Numbered from the stretch's first letter, positions 1 through 10,214 are shown. The stretch: DNA of 64,000 nucleotides from Rotaria socialis (GCA_905331475.1 CAJNYU010002801.1:1-64000); one strand, 5' to 3'. Numbers and translations are program-made. The notes: a model not told the origin generated them from the sequence alone.

Positions 1-76
1 GAAAGCATTAACCATTAATATTAAGTCATTGATTTTAATGAAAACATTAACATTAATATTAATGATTAATGCTTTC
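1..76 (-). repeat. Fragment of palindromic hAT-type MITE
   Basis: The first 76 bases are built from ATTAATATTAATG-type palindromic units. They match, in reverse complement, the interior of the complete MITE at 44144-44681 (best around 44400-44475, sharing the less regular word AAGTCATTGATTTTAATG). Neither terminal inverted repeat is present, so this is the inner part of a second copy cut by the window edge or by the telomere-like tract that follows it. Confidence 0.7.
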
Positions 77-78
77 TG

Positions 79-95
79 AGGGTGTGGGTGTGGGG
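79..95 (+). repeat. TGTGGG-like telomeric tract
   Basis: The bases read GGGTGTGGGTGTGGGG, about two and a half units of TGTGGG, the telomeric repeat reported for bdelloid rotifers. The G-rich strand is the plus strand and points right. Directly to its right begins DNA that resembles the antisense of a Penelope-like 3' end, which is the junction expected when such an element is copied onto an exposed telomeric 3' end. Confidence 0.6.
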
Positions 96-1065
96 TAAGT
101 ATGTTTGGCGAATTAACAATATGGTAACGTATAAATAGAAGAACAAAAAATATGATTAAATAAATAAATAAATAAGTAAATAGATAAGTCTATGAAAAAT
201 ATAAGTAAATTATGTTTTTTGTATTAGTTTTAGTTTTATTTTAGTTTTTTTGTTTTATTTTTTGCTTTGAAATTGTTTCAGAGCTTTTTGTATGTTTTTT
301 GAATTAAAAAATGAAAGAATATCTTTAATTTAGTTTGAGGTTATGAAAGAATGAAAAAATGAAGCACCCTTTTTAGAAATATTTTAGTAAGAAAGAGTAC
401 TACTTTATTTTAGAGTTTTACGTGAATAAATGTAAGAAAGAAATATTAATATAATGTCTATGAGAGAAAAATTAAAGAAATAAATATATGTTTGAATAAA
501 TAAATGATAAATAAATAAATTTAAATGAAAAATGAGCTTTTTAGAGTTTTAGTTTGATTAAATATGAAAAAATAAAGTTTTGGAGCAATAAAGAAATAAA
601 TATGAAAGGTTAGTTTGTTTGAAAAAGATATGAGCTTGTTTTTGGAGTTTTAGAAATAAAGAAAGAATATAATTCAAATTTTATGAAAGAAAAATGAGCT
701 TTGTTTTAGGAGTAATGAAAAGAGAAAATTTAAAGTTTTTTTGGTAAGAAAAGGAGCTATGTTGAGTAAATGAATGAGAGCAAACTTGTTAATAATAGAT
801 TTTTATTGTAATTTTTTAATTTTATTGTAAAAATTGAACAGAAAAATAAATAAATTGAACACAGTAAGTTTGTAATAAGCGACGCGTTTCGAATCTTCTT
901 CAGGCTATACTGACTGTCTAAGATGGCTATCGTTCTATCTACTCTCATTCCTCTTTGCTCTCGTCCACTCAAAAATAACTCGTCCGTTCGCGGGGGAAAT
1001 TATTATCGTTACGACTGAAGATGGCGTTGACTATCGACTCTGACTCTCAATGGGGGCATATCGAT
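96..1065 (-). mobile_element. 5'-truncated Penelope-like element, 3' region only
   Basis: This AT-rich stretch holds no convincing coding region; the 71-codon minus-strand frame at 757-972 resembles nothing I know. It lies between two TGTGGG-like tracts, the layout expected for an Athena-type insertion that kept its 3' end (left) and lost its 5' end (right) before being capped by telomeric repeat. On the minus strand near 904-879 lies CTGAAGA followed after a few bases by GAAAC. That resembles the CUGANGA...GAAA core of hammerhead ribozymes known in Penelope-like elements. I could not fold it, so the assignment rests on position and context. Confidence 0.45.
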
Positions 1066-1081
1066 GGTGTGGGTGCGGGGG
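1066..1081 (+). repeat. Second TGTGGG-like telomeric tract
   Basis: The bases GGTGTGGGTGCGGGGG are a degenerate TGTGGG tract with the G-rich strand on plus, the same orientation as 79-95. It marks the junction between the truncated element on its left and the 3' end of the larger Penelope-like element on its right. The variant GGGTGCG recurs in reverse complement in the tract near 27.77 kb. Confidence 0.5.
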
Positions 1082-1316
1082 AAGGACTTAACTTAGGGTA
1101 GCTCAATCCCTATCACATAAAAAAAGAAAAAGAAAAAAGAAATAAAGAATCTACTACAGAAAAAAATTTTTATACATTAAAAACGAGAAAACGAAAAAAC
1201 CGGCGTTGAAGGTGTGTCGACGAATACCATTCTAAAAATAGAAAACAAAAAAGATGGAAAAAAGCTGAGGGTTATCTCTTATCTTATTATCATCCCTTAT
1301 TCTAAAAACCTTATTC

Positions 1317-3020
1317 TTAATTCTTGTTCTCATCTAATTCTAACTCTGCTACTAATGCTTTAATCGCTGCTTTTGGGGGTTTCTTATGGACTAATATACT
1401 CTTTAAATTATCTGTTAATCTATGGGCAAAAATGACGGGAATATCGCTAAGTGGTGTATCCTCAAAAATCTCATGCCAAATTTGGTGGAATCTTGACCCG
1501 AAAAGTGCTAAGTTGGGTGTATAGGTGAAGTGGAGTAAAATATCTCTATTAAAGTTAATCCCGGGTTTCTCTTTTTTATTCCATTCTATTTCTAAGACCT
1601 TATCTCTATACTGACTATGCTGTTCACTTAAGAGTAATTTTGGATCCCTCTGCCCTGTTAGAGTCTCAAAAAATCTCCGAAAATGTTGGTCTATAAATTT
1701 GGGTGGGTACTTATTCAAAAGGAGGGTAATTCTAACTTTCTCTATTTCTTCTTCTAAATTATCTCGATGGGAACATATTCTAACTGCTCGTAAAATTGCT
1801 GAGAAGGGTATATTTTTCATAACATGGGATGGGTGTGCTGAGTTGAAAGGTAAAATATATGGTTGTGCTGCTAACTTTCTATAAATTCTAGTTCTAAAAT
1901 TGGGTGTTTCTACTTCTACTCTAACATCTAAGTAATCTACATGGGGTCCTGTTTCAAAAGTTAATCCTATATTCTTATCTATCTTACCTAATTCTATTAA
2001 TTCCTTATCCATCTCTATCTTACTTTTCTTAGTGGTTAAAAAAATGTCGTCTCGGAATCTAAAGTATAACTCTCCTTCTCGTTGTTGTTTTTCCCTGAAA
2101 TTTTTCTCCCATTTGCGCATATAAACATCTGCTAAGACTTGGGTACATTCTGAGCCCATGGGTCCTCCTCTAATCTGCTTATAATACTTAACTTTCTCTC
2201 CTGGTAACTGAAGGGCAAAATACGCATTTTCTAAGACATGTCTAAAGAGGGTCCTAACTGTATTGATGGGGATTTCTCCGTTAACCTTATTTATTCTATT
2301 CTCACCTAACATCTCACAAATGGCTAAGATTGATTCTTGTTGGGGGATCATGGTGTACAGGTCTGTTATGTCAAAGGTGTAAAGAAGGGTCTGGTCTGTT
2401 GTTCCGTGTTTTTTTAAAAATTTAACAAAGTCTATACTATTTCTTAAACTATGCGGGGTAAGTCTATCAAAAATGGGGCGAATAATTTGATCAAGAAAAG
2501 CTGAGATTTTTTGTGTTGGTGATTTCATTCCCGAAACAATTGGTCTAAGTGGTTCTCCTACCTTATGGTCTTTTGGATTATAATAAAGATGGGGTAACTC
2601 GGCATCTAGGGGGTTTGGTTTTAATTTCTCAAAATATTTCCCGGGTAATAACTTTCTATTAACTAAATCTCTCAATAACTGTTCTGTCTTTTCTATCATA
2701 CTAACTAATGGGGATTTTTCTATCTCTTGGTAGGCGTCTGTCTTCTTCATGTATGCTATAGATTTCTCAATGTATGTCTCAGGTCTATCTACGTGGAATA
2801 CTTTTGATTTATCTGTCTGTCTGAAAATAACCCTTCCCTTTTTTTGTTCACTCTGAAAATGTTCTAAGGTTTTCTCAACTAACTTATCTTGCCCTTTTCC
2901 CTCACTAATCTTACTTCTTAATTCTTCTTCTAATCTATTGGCAAAATTCTCAACTATTATTGGGTTCCGACCTACCGTTCTAGTTTCTCTCCTCCATGCT
3001 TCTACTATCTTATCTTTCAT
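1317..3020 (-). CDS. Penelope-like reverse transcriptase (endonuclease-less)
   Basis: This frame encodes a reverse transcriptase that would copy the element RNA onto a free 3' end. Visible motifs in order are a PLE-type LRPIVSGMKSPT segment, TFDITDLYTMIP carrying the first catalytic aspartates, GGPMGSECTQVLADVYM, RFRDDIF with the paired catalytic aspartates, VDYLDVRVE, and a C-terminal HPSHVMKNIPFSAILRAVRI thumb-like block typical of Penelope-like elements. The protein ends about 100 residues later without a GIY-YIG domain. The first ATG is at 3020, but the same frame is open and PLE-like further upstream (an ILNYGPKFVPANPK segment near 3060-3100). The true N-terminus is therefore probably near 3200, overlapping the end of ORF1, and may use a non-AUG start or fusion. 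Confidence 0.85.
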   Translation of the reverse strand: MKDKIVEAWRRETRTVGRNPIIVENFANRLEEELRSKISEGKGQDKLVEKTLEHFQSEQKKGRVIFRQTDKSKVFHVDRPETYIEKSIAYMKKTDAYQEIEKSPLVSMIEKTEQLLRDLVNRKLLPGKYFEKLKPNPLDAELPHLYYNPKDHKVGEPLRPIVSGMKSPTQKISAFLDQIIRPIFDRLTPHSLRNSIDFVKFLKKHGTTDQTLLYTFDITDLYTMIPQQESILAICEMLGENRINKVNGEIPINTVRTLFRHVLENAYFALQLPGEKVKYYKQIRGGPMGSECTQVLADVYMRKWEKNFREKQQREGELYFRFRDDIFLTTKKSKIEMDKELIELGKIDKNIGLTFETGPHVDYLDVRVEVETPNFRTRIYRKLAAQPYILPFNSAHPSHVMKNIPFSAILRAVRICSHRDNLEEEIEKVRITLLLNKYPPKFIDQHFRRFFETLTGQRDPKLLLSEQHSQYRDKVLEIEWNKKEKPGINFNRDILLHFTYTPNLALFGSRFHQIWHEIFEDTPLSDIPVIFAHRLTDNLKSILVHKKPPKAAIKALVAELELDENKN

Positions 3021-3214
3021 TATTCTAATTTCACTTTCTAATCTATCTAACGCTTGTTTGGGGTTCGCTGGTACAAATTTGGGGCCATAATTTAGAATTC
3101 TACGCTCTTCGTCTGCTAAACTTAATACTTTATTATTAACCTGAGGGGGGAATCCGAGTGGGATGTAATGGGGATGTAAATTCTTAACTCTACTACTTCT
3201 TTCTATTCCTCTAG

Positions 3215-4657
3215 CTATTTTTCTATTATTCCTCTCGCTTTTCTCTCTAAAAAATCTAACTTTTTTTGTACACTTCTATTATGCCTTATTTCTATGATAT
3301 GTTCTAAATCCTTAAATGCTTTTCTAATCTCTACGGGTATCTTCTCAATTAATTCGCTATGTTCTTTAATACTCTTATCTATCTCTGCTACCTTGGCTAT
3401 TCTCATTATTGATGTTAAATCTAATTTGGTCTTTCTAATTATACTATTCCATTGCTCACTATACTGTTCTTTATTCTCATTACTTAATTCTCTACTACGA
3501 AATTGTAACTTATCCATGATGTTTAAAGCTGGTGGGGGCATGTTCTCATTTAATCTTCTATCTAACTTATCTAACTGAAATCTTAATTCTAATGTTCTCT
3601 CTAATTTTATCTGTGTTTTTTCTACTAATTCTAAACTATTCTTATCTGCCTTATTTCTAATTGTTCTAACTGCTTTTTCTCTCATCTGATCTAAGAGTAA
3701 GTTATCTAATCTTTTCTGGTTGGAACTATTTAGTCTATCTATCAGGGGCTCCACGCTATCTTTAATATACTTAACTACTATTCTCTGTAAATCTATACTA
3801 AATGTACTCATTAGCTGTTCTAAGTCTTTCTCCTGCTGTGCTGATTTCTTTTCTAAAAATTCTCTATGTGCCTTAATATTCTCAGAAGTTGCTGCTATAT
3901 GGAATACTCTAAAATGAAACTGACACTCAATGGGAATAATTGGAAACTTAAATAAATCTATTCTGTTAATATCTGACTCTTTGGGTACTACTGACGGAGA
4001 GTGACTAACTATATCTTGTTCCATAACTACTGCTGGTTCATCTTCTATTGTTATTACTGACTGAGGGGGAATATTCTCACTTACCTGATTTGATGTTTCT
4101 ACTATTTTAGGACTATAACTGAGGGGTATTGGCGGTGCTATCGGTGTTCTCGGTGTGCTCTGTCTTGGACTTAATCTGAATGGCTCAACTATTTCAGGTG
4201 GTGTTCTTGGTAATTCAATGGGTGAGTGTTCATTTGACTGACTAACTGTTTCTTTCTCTATCTGTACTAACTGACGTCTATTCGTAGCTCGAGGGGGTAA
4301 AGGTACATGCGAAAATAATCTTTGTTTTTTGGCTGATGGATCTGCCGGAGTGTCTGGTCTGGTCTTAGTTGTTGTTTCTCTTGCTGCTGCTACTTGTTCT
4401 CTATTACTTTCATTAACTAATAAAATTGGACTACCTGAGGGTGCTCTTGGATCATTTTCTATTGCTATTCTTTTTTTCTTCTTAGTCTTAGATTTCTTCT
4501 TTCTTATACTATTTTCCTTAAGTGTTCTCGAGTTGGGGGATAAACTAGTGTCTTGTAATTTTCTTTTCTTTCTATCTTCTTCATCTATCTCACTATTACT
4601 ACTACTATTCTCATTACTTGCTTCTTTTCCTTGACTATCTGTATCGCTAACTGTCAT
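3215..4657 (-). CDS. PLE ORF1, coiled-coil protein
   Basis: A 480-residue protein lies just upstream of the RT on the same strand. The first 130 or so residues are acidic, then strongly basic (a KKKSKTKKKKR nuclear-localisation-like run near residues 50-65). A proline/serine-rich middle follows with several TP and SP sites. The second half is rich in E, K, L and Q with heptad-like spacing, suggesting a long coiled coil for multimerisation. Bdelloid Athena elements are known to carry such an ORF1; its biochemical role is not settled. The frame is uninterrupted, and the start is the only ATG after the upstream CT-rich leader. No enzymatic motif is visible. Confidence 0.65.
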   Translation of the reverse strand: MTVSDTDSQGKEASNENSSSNSEIDEEDRKKRKLQDTSLSPNSRTLKENSIRKKKSKTKKKKRIAIENDPRAPSGSPILLVNESNREQVAAARETTTKTRPDTPADPSAKKQRLFSHVPLPPRATNRRQLVQIEKETVSQSNEHSPIELPRTPPEIVEPFRLSPRQSTPRTPIAPPIPLSYSPKIVETSNQVSENIPPQSVITIEDEPAVVMEQDIVSHSPSVVPKESDINRIDLFKFPIIPIECQFHFRVFHIAATSENIKAHREFLEKKSAQQEKDLEQLMSTFSIDLQRIVVKYIKDSVEPLIDRLNSSNQKRLDNLLLDQMREKAVRTIRNKADKNSLELVEKTQIKLERTLELRFQLDKLDRRLNENMPPPALNIMDKLQFRSRELSNENKEQYSEQWNSIIRKTKLDLTSIMRIAKVAEIDKSIKEHSELIEKIPVEIRKAFKDLEHIIEIRHNRSVQKKLDFLERKARGIIEK

Positions 4658-4758
4658 ATTTAAGATGGCTGAGTATCTCTCTGTAAAGGGTCTTTGTTAC
4701 AGGGTATAGGTATTCCCTGGACGTCGTTTGTTTTCTCTCTCTCTCTCTCTCTCTTTCA

Positions 4759-4873
4759 TGTTAGCTTTCTGTTGTCTCTTTTTCTCTCTCTCTTTTATAT
4801 ATATATATAGATATGTGTGTGTGAAAAAGGGGGATAATAAATAAACATAAAGCTCGAACGCAACGAGCTAACA
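4759..4873 (+). repeat. Left LTR, 115 bp
   Basis: The segment starts TGTTAGCT and ends AGCTAACA, a perfect 8-bp terminal inverted repeat with the TG...CA ends expected of an LTR. It contains a CT-rich stretch, a TATATATATATA box-like run near 4797-4808, and an AATAAATAAACATAAA polyadenylation-like region near its end. The next base begins the primer-binding-like sequence. I found no second copy of it downstream. Confidence 0.75.
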
Positions 4874-4890
4874 TTGGTGCCGTGATCGGT
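4874..4890 (+). promoter_or_regulatory. Primer-binding-like site
   Basis: Immediately after the LTR the sequence reads TTGGTGCCGTGATCGG. This resembles the tRNA-complementary TTGGTGCCGTGA... primer sites found in several metazoan LTR retroelements. Which tRNA it pairs with was not determined. Confidence 0.6.
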
Positions 4891-5224
4891 CTTCTTTTAA
4901 TCCCTCCAACGAAGAAGAAGAACCAGTTAATAACTAAAATTAACTCATCCCTAACGGAAAGAGTGATTTACAATCTCATCCTTATATTGGAAAAGAGACA
5001 GAAAGTATAAGTATTATTTTTAAAGAAAATTTATTTATTAGTAGAAGATATACGTATCTTCCACATATATAGGTCAACATTTTTGCCCTTCTTTTAAGTG
5101 CATATTGTTTTTCACAACGGCGACTGGTACTAGAAACGCAGTCAAACAAAGTGGTGTAAATCTTTTACCATATGAAATAATTACTAATTCACCAACAAGA
5201 ATACGAAATAAAAAAACCAACGAA

Positions 5225-6184
5225 ATGTCATTGATGCAAGAAATCGAAAGTAATTCAATGGAAACTCGACAACTCCATTCAAGTCAAAAAGAAGCAATTA
5301 AAAAGATAACTGAATTTTCAGGAGAATCTAATGTAATTGATATAGATGAATGGTTATACGATTTAAACAATTTATTTTCATTAATGAAATTAAAAGATGA
5401 GACAAGAATCCTGGAAACGATGGGTAAATTAACAGGACCTGCATTAAGATGGTATCAAGAAAATTTAAGATCATTCATCAATTGGAGCCATGCTGAAAAA
5501 ACATTACGCGATCGGTTCAAAGAATTTACATCTGATAGTCAATTAATGCAAGAATTTGTTCACATTCATCAAGAAGAAAATCAATCGGTTACATCATTTT
5601 ATGAACATGTTATTCGAAAATACAGAAAAGCTCAACAATTTATAACCGAACAACAAGTTATTACAGTTTTACAAACTGGTGTGAAAAATTCACTGAAAAA
5701 ATATTTAATTCGAAATGAAAAAGATATCACGAAACCAGATGAATGGTTGGAATATGCAAGACAAGAAGAATACATACAGAAACGAATTCAACAACAACGT
5801 AATAATTTTTATTCTGAAACAACAAACCAACCATTCTTTGAACCCATGCTACAAACAGCAACAATTCAACCAAGATTATCGAATGTCAAACCATTAGGTC
5901 AACAACCGCATACACCATATCATCATTATCAAAAACAACATCAACAAGCATACAAATTAAATAACAACCGTACGTATACAAAGCAAATCCAACACCCACC
6001 TATCAAATCAAGTCGACCAACCTATCCAGAAACAAAAATGCACCGATCAGATTCATGTTTAATTTGCAAACGGACAAATCACTCGACCATGAACTGTTTT
6101 TACAAGAAGGACAACGGCTGTTTTAAATGTGGACAATCAAATCATCGAATACGTGATTGTCCTGAACATCATTTTTTCGAATAA
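5225..6184 (+). CDS. LTR element gag (retrotransposon gag, zinc knuckle)
   Basis: This is the nucleocapsid/capsid-type protein of the LTR element. The first ATG is at 5225; the frame is open a further 120 bases upstream without an ATG. The central part has a retrotransposon-gag-like helical block (the WLYDLNNLF ... ALRWYQENLRSFINW region). The C-terminal part is Q/H-rich, followed by a C-x2-C-x4-H-x4-C block and a classical CCHC knuckle (CFKCGQSNHRIRDC). Pol follows in the -1 frame with a T-rich run just before the gag stop, consistent with the -1 frameshifting many gypsy-like elements use. Confidence 0.8.
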   Translation: MSLMQEIESNSMETRQLHSSQKEAIKKITEFSGESNVIDIDEWLYDLNNLFSLMKLKDETRILETMGKLTGPALRWYQENLRSFINWSHAEKTLRDRFKEFTSDSQLMQEFVHIHQEENQSVTSFYEHVIRKYRKAQQFITEQQVITVLQTGVKNSLKKYLIRNEKDITKPDEWLEYARQEEYIQKRIQQQRNNFYSETTNQPFFEPMLQTATIQPRLSNVKPLGQQPHTPYHHYQKQHQQAYKLNNNRTYTKQIQHPPIKSSRPTYPETKMHRSDSCLICKRTNHSTMNCFYKKDNGCFKCGQSNHRIRDCPEHHFFE

Positions 6185-6186
6185 GG

Positions 6187-9100
6187 GGATCGGAAGATGG
6201 CGACGATCCCTGTGGAGAAAAAAAGTCATCAACAACAAACACATTTCATCCAATTTTTGTAAAAATTCTATGCAATAATACTCCACAAGAAGCACTTATA
6301 GATACTGGATCGGCCATCACTATTATACATGAATGCTTATTAAAAAACATTCCACATAAAAATTTAATAAAAAAACCAAAAAATCATTTATCAGCAAACT
6401 GTTCAACATTAAATGTTATTGGTGAAACAACATTAGAAATTAATATTCGTGGATTAAAGACAGAAGTGATTGCTGATGTTGCAACCAATTTAGTTACAGA
6501 TTTAATATTAGGTAGTGATTGGATTCAACGTAATAATGTTTATATTCTAACACCAGAACAACGAATTATGATTAGAAGTAAAGGTAAAGAAGTATCAACT
6601 CCGTTTATAACACCACCAATTTTAAATTATCCAGCTACTCTTATTAATCATATCACTATTCCTCCCTTTTCAGAACGAATCGTAGAAGCAAAAGTTCCAC
6701 ATCACAATATGATAGATGTATTATTCGAACCAAATCCTCGATTAAAAAATAAAGCATTATTTATTGCAAGTGCATTACTTCATATCGAAGATAAAAGAAT
6801 AAAAATTAGTATAATTAATGCAACGGATCGACAACAAACACTTTCCAAAGGAACAAAGCTAGGCATAGCGACACAAATATCTGCTACAATCGGTGTTACA
6901 ATGCCATTAAATGATGTACAAGAACGCATTCCGAAAGGAAAAGCGTACATAAAGCTCATTCCAAAAGGGAAAGAAGTGAACATTACTAGTAGACTAGAGT
7001 CTAGAAATATGCAAATGATAAGATCACACGAAGAACAACATCAATGTCGAGAATGTAAACAATATTTCGATACTGGAAATGAATTATTTAAACACCTTCG
7101 AATTAAATGTTATTCTGAGGAAATACGCGAACAAATTAACAAATTAACTGAACATATTGATGATGATAAACAACGAGAACAAATTTTAAAAATACTATGG
7201 AAATATGGAAAATTGTTTGATATCAGTGAACCATCAAAAATTGATATAACTCTAAAAAATGCTATTGACACTGGAACACATCGACCTATTCATACTCCAC
7301 CATATAGAAAATCCAACAAAGATCAAGAAACCTTACGGAAAGAAACAGACAAATTAATGGGAAGCGGAATCATTGAACATTCAACATCTCCATGGTCATC
7401 ACCAGTCGTATTAGTAAAAAAGAAAGATGGAACAACAAGATTTTGTGTAGATTATCGTCGTTTAAATCAAATCACAACAAAAGATGCATTTCCTTTACCA
7501 AGAATCGATGATATTTACGATCAATTAACAAAAGCAACACACTTTACTAAATTTGATTTCAAATCAGGATACTTTCAAGTACCATTAGATAAAGCAGATC
7601 GACCGAAAACAGCATTTTCCACTCGAGATGGACATTTTCAATTCAAGGTATTACCACAAGGACTTACAAATGGACCACCAACCTTCCAACGTATTGTCAA
7701 TCAAATATTAGGTCCAAATCGATGGAAACATGTACTTGCCTACATCGATGATATTATTATTTATTCAAAAAATTTTAGTGAACATATACGGCATATTGAA
7801 GAAGTATGCTCATTATTACATGAAACAAATTTTAAATTAAATGTTGATAAATGTGAAATAGCTCGAACAGAAATATTATTTCTTGGTCATGTCGTCAAAG
7901 CAGGTACAATTAAACCAGATCCAGACAACATCCGTGGTCTAACCGAAACACGTGAACCAACATCAGCTGAAGAAGCTTTTAGATTCGTCAAAGCAGCAGA
8001 ATATTATCGAAAGTTTATCCCGAAATTCTCCATAATCGCTGCACCACTACACAAATATTCACCATCAACACTGAACCAACAAAAAATGAACAAATCAAAA
8101 TTTGTATTATCAGATGACGCAAGAACATCATTCCATGACCTCAAGAAAATATTAACAACCGATCTTATCCTCGATCTGCCTGATGATACATTACAATTTA
8201 AAATACAAAGTGATGCTAGTGTCGATGGAATTGGCGCTGTTTTATTACAAACTACTCATGATGGTGACCGACCATTAGCATATATGTCGAAGAAATTAAC
8301 GAGAACACAAACAAACTGGTCAACCATCGAACAAGAATGTTATGCAATAGTACAAGCAATCGACAAATGGGACAAATATCTTCGTGGACATGAATTCATA
8401 TTAGAAACTGATCATGAACCATTAATAAATTTGCCCAACAAGGAACAATTAAACAAAAGATGCAACCGATGGCGATTGAAATTAGCTGAATATAGATTCC
8501 AGGTGAAACACATACAAGGAAAGAAAAACAATATGGCAGATTATCTTTCAAGATCACCAGTGGAACTAGCTGAAGAAGATATTGACGAAAGAATTCAATA
8601 TGAATCAAAATTTACACAAACAGATTTATCATTATCATCATCAAACAATTCAATTCCATTAAAAATAACAACAGCAATTACTCGAGCTCAAGCCAAATTA
8701 CAACAGCAAATAACGGCAACACCATCCAATACAACAACAGATGAAAAAACAAAGGAGCTCATCCCACAAAGGAAAGTAGCGATTGATAAAGAATCAATAT
8801 CGGATCCATTGGACGAAAATCCAAATAAAATCATTCCATTCGATATGGATGATTTAAGAAAATGTCAAGAAGAAGACAAGGTTGTACAAGAAATAAAGAA
8901 GAACCTTCGAAGTAAGAAAAATTATTTTATTGAAAATGGTATACTATTTAGAAAACAACAACCACTTACATCAGTACCGTTCGTTCCAGAAGGACGAATA
9001 CGTGCTGACATATTAAAAATTTATCATGATACACCCGGTAATGGAGCACATTTTGGACGGGATAAAACAACAAGAAAAATTCAAGAAAGTTATTATTGGC

Positions 9101-10065
9101 CAACAATGATAACTGATATTAGAAATCATTTAGATTCTTGTTTACCATGTGCACAAAATAATTATCGTCGTCAAAAATTACCAGGAAAATTAAAACCAAT
9201 ACAACCACCAGAAGGAATTTGGAAATTATTAAGTATGGATTTTCATGGTCCAATAACTCCAACAACCAAACAAGGAAATAGATATATCATATCCCTGACG
9301 GATATATTATCAAAATTTGTTATTGCTAAAGCTGTTCGTGACTGTTCAGCATCGACAGCGACGAAATTTCTTATCAATGATGTCATATTAAAATATGGAA
9401 CACCAACATGTATTTTAACTGATAATGGCACTCATTTTACAGCTCAACTTATGAACAATTTATTTCAACACCTTGGTGTTACTCATTTATATTCAACAGT
9501 ATATCATCCTCAAACAAATGGACAAATCGAACGATTTAACGCTACAATGGATGGTAAAATTGCAGCTTTATGTAATGAACGACGTACAAATTGGGATGAA
9601 GTATTACAATATGTCACATTTAATTATAATACATCGATACACGCAACAACAAAACAAGTACCATTTGAAATCATGCATGGAAGACAAGCAACTCTACCAT
9701 TTGATCAACAAGATGCAATAATATCGCTCACACAAGATCCAGAGCATAACCAGCAGATCAAAACATATATTGGAAAATTAGAAGAAGAAGCAAGGAAAAA
9801 TATCTTAAAAAGTCAACAACAATACAAAACTCGATATGATTTAAATAGACAAAATTTATCATTAAAAATTGATGATTTAGTTCTTGTGAAGACAAGAAAC
9901 GCTCGAAATAAATTCGACATTAGATATGAAGGTCCATTTAAAATTATTAAACAATTAGGAATTAAAACATTCATTGTCCAACATGTAAAAAAATTAACAT
10001 TAACAAAACAAGTGACAATGGATATCATTGTTCCGCTAGTGGAACGATGGAATTTAATTCAATAA
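6187..10065 (+). CDS. LTR element pol (protease, RT, RNase H, integrase)
   Basis: Domains in order are an aspartic protease (ALIDTGSA at about 6285), a C2HC zinc-finger-like insert (CRECKQYFDTGNELFKH at about 7050), a reverse transcriptase with FCVDYRRLN and YIDDIIIYS, an RNase H (SDASVDGIGAVLLQ), and an integrase. The integrase has an HHCC zinc domain, D-D-E residues in SMDFHGP, LTDNGTHF and GQIERFN, and a C-terminal GPF-type module (RYEGPFKII). This order is that of Ty3/gypsy (Metaviridae-like) elements. The frame is already open right after the gag stop. The zinc finger between protease and RT is the unusual part. Confidence 0.88.
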   Translation, partial: GSEDGDDPCGEKKSSTTNTFHPIFVKILCNNTPQEALIDTGSAITIIHECLLKNIPHKNLIKKPKNHLSANCSTLNVIGETTLEINIRGLKTEVIADVATNLVTDLILGSDWIQRNNVYILTPEQRIMIRSKGKEVSTPFITPPILNYPATLINHITIPPFSERIVEAKVPHHNMIDVLFEPNPRLKNKALFIASALLHIEDKRIKISIINATDRQQTLSKGTKLGIATQISATIGVTMPLNDVQERIPKGKAYIKLIPKGKEVNITSRLESRNMQMIRSHEEQHQCRECKQYFDTGNELFKHLRIKCYSEEIREQINKLTEHIDDDKQREQILKILWKYGKLFDISEPSKIDITLKNAIDTGTHRPIHTPPYRKSNKDQETLRKETDKLMGSGIIEHSTSPWSSPVVLVKKKDGTTRFCVDYRRLNQITTKDAFPLPRIDDIYDQLTKATHFTKFDFKSGYFQVPLDKADRPKTAFSTRDGHFQFKVLPQGLTNGPPTFQRIVNQILGPNRWKHVLAYIDDIIIYSKNFSEHIRHIEEVCSLLHETNFKLNVDKCEIARTEILFLGHVVKAGTIKPDPDNIRGLTETREPTSAEEAFRFVKAAEYYRKFIPKFSIIAAPLHKYSPSTLNQQKMNKSKFVLSDDARTSFHDLKKILTTDLILDLPDDTLQFKIQSDASVDGIGAVLLQTTHDGDRPLAYMSKKLTRTQTNWSTIEQECYAIVQAIDKWDKYLRGHEFILETDHEPLINLPNKEQLNKRCNRWRLKLAEYRFQVKHIQGKKNNMADYLSRSPVELAEEDIDERIQYESKFTQTDLSLSSSNNSIPLKITTAITRAQAKLQQQITATPSNTTTDEKTKELIPQRKVAIDKESISDPLDENPNKIIPFDMDDLRKCQEEDKVVQEIKKNLRSKKNYFIENGILFRKQQPLTSVPFVPEGRIRADILKIYHDTPGNGAHFGRDKTTRKIQESYYWPTMITDIRNHLDSCLPCAQNNYRRQKLPGKLKPIQPPEGIWKLLSMDFHGPITPTTKQGNRYIISLTDILSKFVIAKAVRDCSASTATKFLINDVILKYGTPTCILTDNGTHFTAQLMNNLFQHLGVTHLYSTVYHPQTNGQIERFNATMDGKIAALCNERRTNWDEVLQYVTFNYNTSIHATTKQVPFEIMHGRQATLPFDQQDAIISLTQDPEHNQQIKTYIGKLEEEARKNILKSQQQYKTRYDLNRQNLSLKIDDLVLVKTRNARNKFDIRYEGPFKIIKQLGIKTFIVQHVKKLTLTKQVTMDIIVPLVERWNLIQ

Positions 10066-10214
10066 GCACATCCCGACAAGGGAAAGATGTGGAATTACGT
10101 GTAAAAATTAGTAAAGATAATGGTGAAATTTAATTTCAATCAACAAAAAATTTAGATGAAAATCGAAGCAAAAATATGTAAACAATCAAACCTTAAAATC
10201 AAATCCTAACCCAA

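Larger units (their letters stand above)
1086..4758 (-). mobile_element. Athena-type Penelope-like retroelement
   Basis: This minus-strand element carries two long frames: a coiled-coil ORF1 (3215-4657) followed by a Penelope-type reverse transcriptase (1317-3020 plus an upstream in-frame extension). No GIY-YIG endonuclease follows the RT, as in the Athena group of bdelloid rotifers, which add to chromosome ends. The 3' end abuts the telomere-like tract at 1066-1081. The 5' side runs into the LTR of the next element at 4759, so that element may have inserted into the 5' leader; a CT-rich stretch (about 4735-4756) lies just before it. Both frames are long and open, suggesting a fairly recent copy. 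Confidence 0.75.
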
